Below are positions 48,201 through 55,959 of a stretch of 64,000 nucleotides of DNA, in pieces. The notes below the pieces were generated by a model that was not told the DNA's origin, made no database searches, and saw only the letters and a program-made list of their open reading frames with translations. Position 1 is the stretch's first letter. Every line of letters starts with the position of its first letter. This DNA comes from Branchiostoma floridae (Eukaryota; Chordata; Leptocardii; Amphioxiformes; Branchiostomatidae). The stretch is from assembly GCF_000003815.2 (NCBI RefSeq), contig NC_049990.1:5342365-5406364 (forward strand), written 5' to 3'. A program made the translations under genes and the position numbers.

Positions 48201-51200
48201 ACTACAGTGTAGTTTTAACTGCGATCTTAGAACACTGCAAAATCTTTTCCCCATATAGCGAAAACAAGTCCCAAAAGTGAACAGTATTAAGATACATGCA
48301 GATGTTGATATTCCCAAAATTGCATTGTACATGTATGCTGTTCACCTGCAAAATGCTAGGGGTCTCTTTTTACAAGCTCTTTAATTCAATGCAGCTACAT
48401 ATCCTGCAAATTTGGAAGTTTCTGCCGTGTTTTGCAGTGATTCTCTTACACTGAAAACATAATTTTCCCAATGTGCCACTACTGCAAACTCTCATTTCAA
48501 TTGCTGTGAACACGAATGAATTTACAATACTTAATATATATATATGAAAGTTCATCTGTGTTGGTAAAATACATTATAGTAAAATGCTAACACTTAACAT
48601 CCAATGCTGCAATTAACACCATAGGGACTTACCCCTCTGAATTTTAGAATGAACTCTGTCGACCTTGTTCACAGAATGAATGACCCTTCTATTTCCAGCA
48701 GTGAATTGTCAGGAACACACCACTTTTACAGGAGGGGGTCATAAGTATCATAAGTCTATGCCACCCCACGTCTCTGTTAAGGGTAGGCCAGTGAGCTCTG
48801 ATGTACACTGCCCCCTTCACTCCTTTACAATAGGAATTTACAATACATCTGTTTGTTCTAATGATGCTTGTTTCCCCTCCACAGAGCATGATGGTAGACG
48901 AGGCAGATGTGGATAACCTGCTGCAGGGTCAGCAGGGGAAGAACAAACGACAGATGGACACACCACCGGGGTCACCAGGTAGGGGTGCTGTCATCTGTCT
49001 GGCTCTACCAGGTTACGCTGGCTATTATATGAAAAATTTGTCAGGGGAGTTTTGCTATCATAGGAGTTGGTTCATGGTAGCTCGTGATATGAACCTTAGC
49101 GTAGACTGACTCCCCTGGCCAATTTCTCGATCTTTTTTGCCGAATTCTATGATCCCCATACCCCTGTAGGAAGGCCTGGTGGAGGCCATAAGATTCCTAC
49201 AGCTGAAAGGAATGTTTGGTCGTGTGACCTAACTGCAGGTTGTTCTGCTCTAATTTCCATATGTTCAAATTCTGTCATGCTAATAATCTTGTGACCTTGG
49301 GATAGGAATTTCCTGACTCCATGTACCCTGGTGTAAAAATGGGGACCTGACTTCAGTTGGGGAGGTAAAAGGTTTCAGGTGAGCGACATCAGGTAGGATA
49401 TACAATGTTAACTCCTAACCCCTTGGTCCAAAAAGCAAGGTTGCTAAACTACTCATGCTGCAGTTATGACACAGAGATCTGATTTTTTTATTTCTATGAT
49501 TTTATATCAGGACCCCCAGGAAAGCGTGCCCGGTCCCTGTCACCCGGCCCCTACAGAAGACCCCAGGCCACCACAAACGAGTCCAGCCAGAAGGACAGCC
49601 AGAAGAGACCAGCTTCTGCACCTCCTACTGTGGGAAAACCAGCAGCAAACTCAGGTATGAGACCATATCAGCCAGACTGTTCTTTGGGTGTATGCCTTGC
49701 TGTTGCAGCTACATTGTTCATGTAAATTTGGGTGATAGACCATAATATTTGTTGTTATGGGGCATATGGCTTGCTATTGCAGATACATATAAACTAAGGT
49801 GTGGAAAACATTTAATTTAGAATTTTCTTTGAAGCATATGCGTTGCTATTGCAGCAAAATGTAAACTTACCTGTAGGTATGAAACCATATCATGCAGACT
49901 TTTCTTTTGCAGTTTTGGCATATGCTTAATGATATTGCAAGTACATGTATGTTTCAAGGAGAGTGTATTGAATGATTCTTTGTATGTAGTTTTTTGTCAA
50001 ATTTTGTACATGTTATGGGATATTCAACATGTCAGTGCCAAGCAAGCAACAGTCAAACCTATGCAATAGACCACTACATAAGAACCATCTGGCTTATGTA
50101 GAGGTGATCTTTTTTGGGTGGTCCCTTAGGTATTTTTTTTTAAATTGATACAAGTACAGTGTATGAAGAACCCTGTCCACATAGACCAGATTTTATAAGT
50201 CTAGAATTAACTTCTTAGGCAGGTTTGACTGTATTCCAACAAAAAAGCTACAATTGGTTTTCAGTTCATGGCCTCTAACATTTCTATCTTTTGTGACAAA
50301 GAAGTAGACGTGAAAAACTCGGACGGTTCTGTGAGCGAGAAAATGGCCGTAGATGCTGCACCAAACACGGACTTGACGAACCACCTCAACGGAGACAAAG
50401 GGAACCAGTCAAAGATCCCGGGGAACAATCCTCTCGTTCACGAGGGAAGAAACGCCGGGAAGAAACGGACACCGTCTCCTGCGGATCTACAGAGAGTGGA
50501 GAGAGAAAACGCCAAGCTGAAAACTTCCATCTTCAGGGAACTCAGGAGGCCAGGAAGACGTGAGTGCTTTTGTGTTTTTCTGTCTTGAAGGGATGAATTG
50601 CTAGACACTGTAAATGTGTTTGTTTTCATTGTTATTTTTTGTCATGGTTAAGAAGAAAAGTGTGTGTGAAGTGGTTTTGGTGTGTGTGAACTTGGCAGTT
50701 GAAGTCATTCAGTAGTATTGTGGAAGTTTTAAACACGTTTTAGCAGTTCTATAATTTCATCTGGAGTTGATGATTAACTTCATATTATCCGAATGGAGGC
50801 CTGACAAGTCTGTCTCATAGCAGACATACGGTGATTTACATCATTCACCCAGAATCCAGGAAGAATATGTGACATATCTGTCTCTAATGAAGATCTGAAT
50901 CAGACCAAACCAAAAGGTGTACAAAGGATTTGAAATAACTTTTAAGCGATGGGTTTAGGAGGACAATGTAAAGAGACCTTTGTGTAGAATGGTGCTGGAA
51001 AAAGAAGTCAGGAGGATAGTCAGGTATCAACTGTTGATTGGTGATGGTTTTGATGTAGTCACTGGATCTTCTTTAACTGTTCCCCCTGTTGTTTTCAGCT
51101 GATGATGCAATCTTGGCCCTGCTAGAGCAGGTGGAGGGTCCGTTACCCCTGAGACTGTCGCTGCTAGACGACGTGATACAAGAGGCCGCGCGGTTCAAAC

Positions 51201-51343
51201 GGAGAGTTCTTATCGACATGCTGCAGTCCTTCCGCAAACAAACCACCAAGATGAACAGGCCCAGGAAAGTTCACGGACACAAGCGGACAGACAGTAGCTC
51301 CAGTACGTCCAGTACCAGTTCAGCAAGTAGCATCAATAGATAG
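24259..51343 (+). CDS. INTS6: Integrator complex subunit 6, 19 exons
   Basis: Subunit of the nuclear Integrator complex, which with PP2A and the endonuclease module ends and processes snRNA and paused Pol II transcripts. Exons: 24259-24369, 24462-24539, 28254-28403, 28999-29088, 30169-30355, 34449-34571, 40074-40157, 40804-40985, 41583-41735, 42203-42335, 43012-43106, 43442-43552, 44146-44225, 46381-46646, 47679-47821, 48885-48978, 49511-49654, 50302-50559, 51099-51343. The phases are consistent: 2727 nt, 908 aa (human 887). The N-terminus is a von Willebrand A domain with MIDAS residues DTSAS at 9-13 and ITDGS at 128-132. Conserved blocks include FDKYELEPSPLTQFILERK (exon 9), HPFGYLKAS (exon 10), SYSVISYLKKL (exon 12), MGNYQEYLKK (exon 15) and a C-terminal helical domain (exons 18-19). 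Exon 18 begins at 50302, because the earlier acceptor at 50264 gives a stop. Amphioxus would predate the INTS6/INTS6L split. Confidence 0.97.
24540..28253 (+). other. INTS6 intron 2 and its contents
   Basis: This 3.7-kb intron contains AT-rich sequence with no supported gene. A perfect 10-bp hairpin with a TTTT loop (arm 'caaggaggtt') lies at 25010-25033. A diverged tandem repeat runs from 27110 to 27990, interrupted by an inserted element at 27466-27769. Confidence 0.55.
27110..27990 (+). repeat. Diverged tandem repeat (unit about 130 bp) with an insertion
   Basis: At least five units share 'tgtttgtgtttctg.atatt', 'taataatatttgctgtgtgg' and 'aaggtcaaggtc'. Unit boundaries fall near 27165, 27305, 27435, 27785 and 27885. 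Between 27466 and 27769 lies a different repeat with 'cttgcccgatcaggcaagt' motifs, related on the opposite strand to the element at 51532-51833. Confidence 0.7.
29597..30168 (+). repeat. Four partial copies of the 5' edge of INTS6 exon 5
   Basis: Copies begin at 29597, 29804, 29915 and 30037; the true exon starts at 30169. Each copy is preceded by a usable-looking acceptor (for example 'cttctccccctaccag', 'tctcctctaccag'). The first three run 'TTaACCCTACCratGAA' through to 'ACCAAAGAACCATTC' and then diverge into intron; the copy at 30037 stops after about 24 bp. None contains the 3' part of the exon or a donor. Spacing is about 110-210 bp. The intron between copies is also similar (e.g. 'ttaactgacatcttct'). 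Confidence 0.88.
30440..31080 (+). repeat. Five partial copies of the 3' edge of INTS6 exon 5
   Basis: Copies of the exon's last part start (at 'gtcattcca') near 30448, 30601, 30752, 30899 and 31040; the true one is at 30304. The unit is about 141-153 bp. Each holds 'GAcGAGTCnCCnAT' and, in the first four, 'GTGAGGTCAC(A/G/C)GGAG' followed by an intact donor (gtaagt or gtgagt). The fifth copy breaks off before the donor. None has an acceptor or the exon's 5' part. Confidence 0.88.
32132..32701. mobile_element. MITE-like element with perfect 29-bp terminal inverted repeats
   Basis: The left end 'taccgtatattctcgaataa' continues to 'agtacgcac'; the right end is its exact reverse complement ending at 32701. 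Internally, 'ggtgcgtactttatt' recurs near 32213, 32578 and 32653, so the ends are partly reiterated. There is no transposase frame. A TA is present at both ends, which fits a TA target duplication of the Tc1/mariner type, but the superfamily is inference. Confidence 0.85.
33273..34181. mobile_element. TIR element with CAGTCAAACCTG ends
   Basis: The left end 'tacagtcaaacctgtctata' plus 'gcggccac' and the right end 'gtggccgctaatacaggttt' plus 'gactgta' form terminal inverted repeats of about 27 bp, and 'gtggccactat' units repeat just inside both ends. There is no transposase-like frame. A shorter relative is at 50049-50233 and fragments are at 38715-38760 and 40669-40724. The TA ends suggest TA target duplication. 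Confidence 0.82.
36340..36880 (+). repeat. Tandem repeat, unit about 155-160 bp, four copies
   Basis: Units begin at the 'cctgtacc.tggtatt' blocks near 36359, 36520, 36686 and 36847. Each repeats 'aatgagctgaaattt', 'aacacttttggtgtaca' and 'gaccaaaaaaggacactttt'. The first two complete units are almost identical, so this duplication is recent. Confidence 0.85.
36860..38190 (+). repeat. Large tandem duplication (two units of about 610-730 bp)
   Basis: Unit 1 (about 36860-37450) and unit 2 (about 37460-38190) share, in the same order, 'ggtatt'/'ggtatg' entry blocks, 'aagtaaaatttttg', 'agccaatcagcgaagagga', 'atattcataagyggg', 'cattttagactatt', 'ggccatatcta'/'ggcatatcta' and 'agcagtcactta'. Unit 2 carries an extra G+C-rich stretch at about 37810-37915. 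Both units include a CCAAT box. Confidence 0.75.
39812..40032. mobile_element. MITE-like element, TAACGCTGGTTCACC ends
   Basis: The left end 'taacgctggttcacctta' and the right end 'aaggtgaacgagcgctaa' are inverted repeats. Internally, 'ggtggtttcaaatc' and 'atttgaaaccactg' form a second inverted pair. It has the same family architecture as 44281-44600 and the partial copy at 19821-19971. It has no coding capacity and ends about 40 bp before INTS6 exon 7. Confidence 0.82.
40185..40545. mobile_element. Fold-back element with CAGGG...CCCTG ends and 5-bp TSD
   Basis: The ends are 'cagggctcgaaat' and 'atttcgagccctg', flanked by the same 5 bp (tcttg at 40180-40184 and 40546-40550). Inside, 'gggtgcaccagtgcacc'-like and 'ggtgcaccc' motifs are repeated in both orientations near each end. 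There is no open frame of note. It lies 28 bp after INTS6 exon 7. Confidence 0.87.
41056..41324. mobile_element. MITE-like element with TACTG.ATGCATTTAAG ends
   Basis: The left end 'tactgtatatgcatttaag' and the right end 'gaacatttctgcatttgcagta'-type sequence are imperfect inverted repeats. The interior repeats 'gtggttttgag' three times. Relatives: 46190-46354 with both ends, and a left end at about 60670-60740 (atgcatttaagttcgcgg). It lies in INTS6 intron 8. Confidence 0.7.
41840..42070 (-). mobile_element. Degenerate SINE fragment
   Basis: Shares with the SINE at 8723-9216 the blocks 'aacgtcctatccgaggg', 'gaggaaagttgtg' and a decayed B-box-like 'aggtttcaaaccc'. Direction follows from the block order. 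It lies in INTS6 intron 9. Confidence 0.6.
42365..42642. mobile_element. Fold-back element with CAGGG...CCCTG ends and 5-bp TSD
   Basis: The ends 'cagggttctagccag' and 'ctggctagaaccctg' are inverted repeats, flanked on both sides by ccatg (42360-42364 and 42643-42647). Inside the left part, 'ccactacgcta' is repeated. It starts 29 bp after INTS6 exon 10 and has no coding frame. It shares end structure and target-duplication length with 40185-40545. Confidence 0.87.
42730..42910 (-). mobile_element. Degenerate SINE fragment
   Basis: Contains 'gaggaaagtcgtgtaaagta' and 'cctttcccaagggcacaa', as in the body of the SINE at 8723-9216, without a recognisable tRNA head. It lies in INTS6 intron 10. 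Confidence 0.6.
43741..43855 (+). repeat. (TC/TG)n microsatellite
   Basis: Nearly uninterrupted 'tctctctg' type repeats lie in INTS6 intron 12, about 190 bp after the exon 12 donor. They produce a spurious Ser/Leu/Val open frame. Confidence 0.95.
44281..44600. mobile_element. MITE-like element with long inverted repeats
   Basis: The left end 'taacactagttcaccttta' plus 'tccacagggtaacctat' and the right end 'ataggttaccccgtggat' plus 'aaaggtgaactagcgtta' are inverted over about 35 bp. Inside are 'ggtggtttcaag' and 'gtttgaaact', an inner inverted pair as in 39812-40032. It lies in INTS6 intron 13. Confidence 0.85.
45018..45393. mobile_element. Fold-back element with about 50-bp arms
   Basis: The left arm (45018-45069: 'acttttacacaaccagttaa', then 'cctgctgacgttt') and the right arm (about 45335-45393: 'aacgtcagcaggtaatat', then 'taactggttgtgtaaaaga') are inverted copies. 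The minus strand of the left arm reads 'ctgaggacgatgtctgtc' followed by 'gaaacgtcagc'. It carries no known protein and lies in INTS6 intron 13. Confidence 0.78.
45618..46160 (+). repeat. Partial copies of the 5' edge of INTS6 exon 14
   Basis: Copies follow acceptor-like sites at 45618, 45748, 45911 and (short, diverged) 46115; the true exon starts at 46381. They share 'CACCCCAGCATC', 'CCGTACAGA(C/T)TTC' and 'CAGGTTCTCCAGTCCATCAC'. The copies at 45748 and 45911 go on through 'GAGTCCCCGCTCCCGGCCCC' to 'ACTCCAC(C/G)GA', and the latter extends to 'TTTCCCGGCTTCTCCATC'. None reaches the exon's 3' half or a donor. Stops occur in some frames. Confidence 0.88.
46190..46354. mobile_element. MITE-like element next to INTS6 exon 14
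   Basis: The ends 'tagtgtaaatgcagaaatgt' and 'gaacttaaatgcatttacag' + 'ta' are imperfect inverted repeats related to 41056-41324. It ends 26 bp before the exon 14 acceptor, so it supplies part of the sequence where a branch point would lie. Confidence 0.65.
46725..47276 (+). repeat. Partial copies of the 3' edge of INTS6 exon 14
   Basis: Downstream of the true donor (46647) are copies ending near 46767, 46854, 46911, 47000, 47211 and 47276. The two best ('catgcagacgtcaccctcgc' at about 46728 and 'gaggatgaggaggaacatca' at about 46940) reproduce 20-80 bp of the exon end. The others keep only 'aagtttgt.gatgaaggtga' like cores. Several keep an intact donor (gtgag). None carries the exon's 5' part. 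Confidence 0.83.
47480..47625 (-). mobile_element. Degenerate SINE fragment
   Basis: The blocks 'gtgttaagtgcctttcacaa', 'gattcgaaccagtaacctct' and 'atcactcagcc' match the tRNA-like head and adjoining body of the SINE at 8723-9216, inverted. It lies in INTS6 intron 14, about 55 bp before exon 15. Confidence 0.65.
47995..48062 (+). repeat. Partial copy of the 3' edge of INTS6 exon 15
   Basis: About 65 bp are nearly identical to the exon 15 end (47769-47835), including 'ctgcacaccttcggcaaccc' and 'ccaaggacatg'. The donor has decayed from atg|gtgagg to atgttgagg. No acceptor-side sequence is present. It lies in INTS6 intron 15. Confidence 0.88.
49000..49160. repeat. Dispersed repeat
   Basis: Contains 'tacgctggctattata', 'caggggagttttg' and 'ggagttggt', which recur inverted at about 63890-63990 (accaactcctctgg, caaaactcccctggcaaa, tagcaagcgtagt). 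It is probably a dispersed transposon end. It lies in INTS6 intron 16. Confidence 0.55.
50049..50233. mobile_element. Short MITE with CAGTCAAACCT ends
   Basis: The ends 'acagtcaaacct' and 'aggtttgactgt' are inverted repeats, related to 33273-34181; the interior is unrelated except for 'gaccac' style motifs. It is 185 bp and ends about 70 bp before INTS6 exon 18, so it contributes to the 3' end of intron 17. Confidence 0.78.
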
Positions 51344-53300
51344 CACCAGAGATAACTATACGGGCTATTTCATTTTCAAGAAGTTCTTTGACAAGATCAG
51401 GATGGTTTTTCAATCTCCCAACCTTTCACATATCCAGCATATTCACTCTGTTTGAATGTTTTTTTTTCTATATAATGACACATTGTTAATCTCCAAGTAG
51501 AGGTAGAAAGGCAAAATCAAGCTCTCGGTTCTAGGGTTGGACAAGTCCACTAGCCCGATTGTCCCAGGCAAGTGAAAGTGCTGATTGGGCAAGTAAGATT
51601 TCTCCATGAGTGAGACTTTGATGCACTTGTTACTTTTGAAAGTCAGGGTATCAAGCATTGGTCAACACAGAAAACTAGAGCCAATAACAAAATAATTCCA
51701 TTGCTGGAAGTGAAAATACACAGAAAAATGTCTTTTAAATTTTGGGCAAGGGAAAAGTTGGTTCGGGCAAGCTGATCTTTAAAAGGACTTGCCCGATAGG
51801 ACAAGTGTGTTTTAGAAAATTTGTCCCACCCTGGTTTCCATTTTGTAAAGAGTCCATTGCTCCAGGACCTGGGAGCTTGGAAAATATCATGGTTTTGCCT
51901 TTCTAAGTCATTGTGCGATTCACTCCGTACTAAATGCAACTTTTAAAAACATTTTTCTGACATCTTTTCTTCTGTTACATTACTGACCTGATCTTGTCCA
52001 TTGTACTTGGGAGTGAAATAGCTCTTAGAGGACTGGATCAATCCATTTTTACTGTGGACCAAGGGGTGTAAGGTAACATGTGAAAATGGGCTTCCAGTTT
52101 TGGTGTTTGTGGCAATGTTGTATTATTATCGACAGCTCAGTCCAGTTTTCAGTGTCCTTACCAAAAGAACTTCTTTCCTCTGACTTGAACCAAAATGATT
52201 TCTCAACATATCACGGTTGAGTTTGGATCATTCTTGTGCAAGAATTATATCTGATAGTGTGAACGTACATATCAGGTGCAATTTTTAAGAAGCAGGGTAT
52301 GTTTTGGAAAGGAGAGGAGTGATGGACTTGAAGACGAGAAGAGCTGACATAGTTGTTGTGAGGGAATGTGTGTGTGATGGTGGACTCTCCAGTGAAACAC
52401 TTGTTGCAGCTATATAGCCACCATCAACACACAGACTCTCACTAAGTGTTTAGTTGTAGTTTGAAGGGAGGGCAACTATTGCAGACTTACGATGTATAGC
52501 TAGGAAAACATTTCTCCAGTATTCCCAGCCCTTTCATCAAGGCTGCCCCCAGCTTTGAATTTTTCTTAGTCCCACAAGTCATTTTGATGTTAGGACAACA
52601 CATTTCGCCAATTGTTGTGCTTTTTGGATAGCCAGGGTGAATTTTTTTGTATCCCAACAAGCACATTTTCTTCCTGGGACAGAGGGATTGCCCTGGAGTA
52701 ATTTTGACAACTGGCATATACTGAGAAGTACTATATCTACAGTAGAGCAAGTGCTATTCAAGTGTTAAAAGGCTGTTTCAGCAATACACTGTTTGGTCTT
52801 CTCTCATGTTGATGCAGTGCTTTTGTCATCTGCAAGGTGGCGCTTTTGTCATCCCAGAAATACCATATTTGGCACAGAGCTAAGCAATGTGTATCAGGCT
52901 TGTTGTGACCTCTAAATTTCCCCTTTTTCCCTCAGAATTTTCTTCACAATTTGGCAGCTATTTCGAAGTTTAAAACTATGAGTACTTTTCCTCTAAAATT
53001 CTGTGCATCTTGTAAAATGCGAGATATGTTGCCCTCCCTTCCGTATACACTGTAGCACCCTCGGTGGTGGCTAATCTGTTGTAATGTACAGTGCAGTAAT
53101 AAGACGAGGTTGACAAAGTTCTTGAGGTCTGTTCATCATCCCTACATGTATGTATTATGTACACCTACAGCACGTATACTGTACATGTAAATAGTTTGGG
53201 CAAGTTTATTCATGTTCAGAGAATTTATATTTTTGTTGAAAAAGAAAACAGAGTCTATATTTGTCGCCTGTACATTATGAAAATAAAATGTGAAAGCACT
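51344..53300 (+). other. INTS6 3' UTR (inferred)
   Basis: After the TAG at 51341-51343 there is no coding sequence until the AATAAA at 53282-53287, a good candidate poly(A) signal. If it is used, the UTR is about 1.95 kb and includes the fold-back element at 51532-51833. UTR extent is inference; no transcript data were available. Confidence 0.5.
51532..51833. mobile_element. Fold-back element, TAGGGTTGGACAA ... TTGTCCCACCCTG
   Basis: The ends are imperfect inverted repeats, flanked by ggttc (51527-51531) and gtttc (51834-51838), a one-mismatch 5-bp duplication. Interior motifs are 'ggcaagtgaaagtgctgatt' and 'ttgcccgataggacaagt'. An opposite-strand relative is at 27466-27769 (gcaagtgaaagcgctgat, read inverted). 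The end type and duplication length fit the elements at 40185 and 42365. Confidence 0.75.
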
Positions 53301-54151
53301 AAGTCTTGATGGCCAGCCTTGCTTATTCAGTTTGTTTGTTCCATAAAGCAAATAATTTGGCATTCTTGTTATTTTTTCGGTCATAACTTGTGTACCTGGC
53401 TGTCTCTAAGAAATCTTATTTACCCCAGAAAACTAGAATGGCGTCCAGGCAAGTCAAAAGATGGCCTGGGTGCCAACCAAGCTCTTGGGCTAATGTCACA
53501 TTTCCACAAAGGGGCCCAGACGGGCAGTTTTTGGAAACAAAAAGTATGGTATAAAACACAACAAAATGGACCAAAAATAATTGAACAGCATGCCTAGTGC
53601 ATATTTATTGGCATTAACTTTTTCCTTTCTGCAAACAGTAGGAAATGTGATGTGAAAGCTTCCTTCTGGTGGAATGCAAGTTTTTTCAAGGGACAACATA
53701 ACTCTTGACAACAAGACAACAACTTTATTTACATCCGCAAGTACTTCACAGTACATAGCATTACATTTTATCAAAATGCTTTCATCAGACACTAGTTTTA
53801 TCTTTAACCTGTCGAGCAACAACGGTTAATACATGTAGTTAAGTAGGGAAACTTCCATCCAGCATACTTGTGTCAGGAACATTTCCACTCTGACCAGTCA
53901 TAGATAGACCGACCCTGACTGTTCATCACGCTTAGCATTTCAACCAACAAGAGCATGGCAATTAGCAGTTTGACTAATGAGGGAGTGTTCGTATTTCCGT
54001 CTTACATGCAGAGGTGGGAAAGGCTTAACAGTTTGCTTCCACCCCCAAGAAGTTCCCTCCCCTTCCTCATCAAGTTGAGAAACCTTCAGTTTGGCATAAG
54101 AAAAAAGAGTCCTCGACAGGATGCTGACTTTTATTCCTCAAAGCATTTATT

Positions 54152-54229
54152 CAAGCAACTGGATATGATTTTGGGAAAATCTTGCTTCCAAAATCATATC
54201 CAGTTGCTTGGGTAACTACTTTTTGGCTT
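54152..54229. repeat. Hairpin with the CATATCCAGTTGC module
   Basis: 'aagcaactggatatgatttt' on the left and 'aaaatcatatccagttgctt' on the right form a near-perfect 21-bp stem around a loop of about 15 bp, followed by 'gggtaactactttttggctt'. The same module is found at 16189-16288 and inside 54946-55320. Confidence 0.85.
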
Positions 54230-54740
54230 ATCTTACTACCTGGATGTCTAATCTTCATTGACAATGCTGACTTTTGCCTCAGCAGCTTTAAGTTTTTGAG
54301 AGTTCTAAATTCTTCATTGTAGTCATTTTCTAAAATGCAGACATGCATTAATGTACTGGTGACACCTGTACTAATGTACTGGTGCAACTTTCAAGCTGGC
54401 GAATGTTTACACATATTTTACCACACATTTTCATAAAGACAGTATAGAAAGTTGATTATACAACAGCTTCTACAAAACTATATCAGTTATTCACAAATTT
54501 GGCACGTCATTCACATTTCTTCAAGACCCAATATACAATGTACATCAATGGCAGCATCACAAAACATTTCGTATAATTTTGTATAACTTCTCAAGTTAGG
54601 ATCTACCTCTAATTTCATATTCTATTAAAAGCAGTTATTCACAAGTTGCAGTTTCAAAGTACATTCGACTCACAACATTACAGGAACGAGACATGTTTTC
54701 TGCATTCTACTATGCAAAGGCCAACTCGAGGCCTTTACAA

Positions 54741-54918
54741 TACAGTAGAAGCCATTTAATTGCACTCCCCATTTGTCAGTGTATTTCGTGCAATTATCCG
54801 GATGGTGCAATAATGAGAAGTTATCCAGCTGGACCGCACCAGTTTGGGATTTGGGGATTCCGTGTAATTAACAGAAGTGTGTAATTATCCGTTGTGCAAT
54901 TTACTGGCTTCTACTGTA
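54741..54918. mobile_element. Short MITE with TACAGTAGAAGCCA ends
   Basis: 'tacagtagaagccatttaat' and 'tttactggcttctactgta' are inverted ends. Several internal 'gtgcaatt' and 'gtaattatcc' motifs face both ways. It is 178 bp, has no coding frame, and TA ends suggest TA target duplication. Confidence 0.83.
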
Positions 54919-54945
54919 TATGAGTAGCTTGTGAAGGCTCTGCTA

Positions 54946-55320
54946 AACTGGGCTTTGGTTTCCACTTTTGTGGGCGTCAGGCCTCTAACCAGCTATCAGC
55001 CAATCGGAGGATCTCCTAAATGTTTTCTTAAGTCATTCATCATCATCATCCGGGCGTGCTGGTTGCACGGACGGCCATGACTCTCTTAGGGTATAAAAGT
55101 CATTCATAGTTAGGGTATAAAAGGCCAGTTTCTCCCAGATCACTTCATCAGTGTCACTGACGAAAGATGGTGGATGCCATCTGAAATGTCTGACCGTTTC
55201 CAAAATCATATCCAGTTGCTTCAGTAACTGCTTTTTGGCTTGTTTTCTTAAGGTTCTTCTCTGATTGACTGACAGCTGGTTTGAGGCCACACCCACAAAA
55301 GTGAAAACCTCAGCCCAGTT
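54946..55320. mobile_element. Fold-back element carrying the CATATCCAGTTGC module
   Basis: The left end 'aactgggctttggtttccac' plus 'ttttgtgggcgt' and the right end 'acacccacaaaagtgaaaac' plus 'ctcagcccagtt' are inverted repeats. Further in, 'accagctatcagccaatcgg' faces 'tgattgactgacagctggt'. The interior holds 'ggtataaaag' twice and 'ccaaaatcatatccagttgc'. No transposase frame was seen. Confidence 0.82.
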
Positions 55321-55794
55321 TTATAAATAATGCCTGAGCCTCCCAAAGGTTATTGTATAGGCCGTGGGCAAGGGTCTGCATTAGAGAATGGTTTTCTGTG
55401 CTAGTATATGCTACATTCATTCTTTACTTCGACACTTCTTTAAACGACACTGGTAGAGTTCTGAGGACGGAGTTACAGTGTTTGATACACACAAACTAGT
55501 ATAGACATTGATCCTTACTCATGTGCGCCACCTAGCGACAATTCGTCAAGCCGCAGACAGCCACCACACATACATTTTTGTACCACGCCTTGACCAATAT
55601 TAAAAGCAATAGTCTACAATATCCTTAGATTCGGTACCATGTAGATTCCTCTCTTGGCATTGACGAACGTATATACACAGCATTTCACAGGGACAAATAC
55701 TTCGTAATGGGGACCCCGAATCTGGGTAAGTTCTATTGATCACGGTCAAAACACGTGTACACTTTTTGCAACTAGGCTATAAACCTCCTAGTCG

Positions 55795-55959
55795 CCAAGC
55801 AGACCATACGGTGCCATTAGATAGTATCAAAGCTGGCCAAGGAGTATAGCTGGCCAAAGGGAGTCAAACGGGCAACGGTCGCATACACACTCCTAGGCCG
55901 ACTGCCTCTGCCAGCTTTTGATACTATCTACTAGTATTGCCACCGTAGGATCTGCTTGG
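55795..55959. mobile_element. Inverted-repeat element, 165 bp
   Basis: The ends 'ccaagcagaccatacggtg' and 'caccgtaggatctgcttgg' are imperfect inverted repeats, and 'agatagtatcaaagctggc' faces 'gccagcttttgatactatct' further in. The arms make up most of the element. No coding frame. Confidence 0.82.

Noticed and set aside
50268-50301. Start codon of a separate gene at 50268
   Set aside because: The frame joins INTS6 exon 17 in phase at 50302 and encodes the expected INTS6 C-terminal region.
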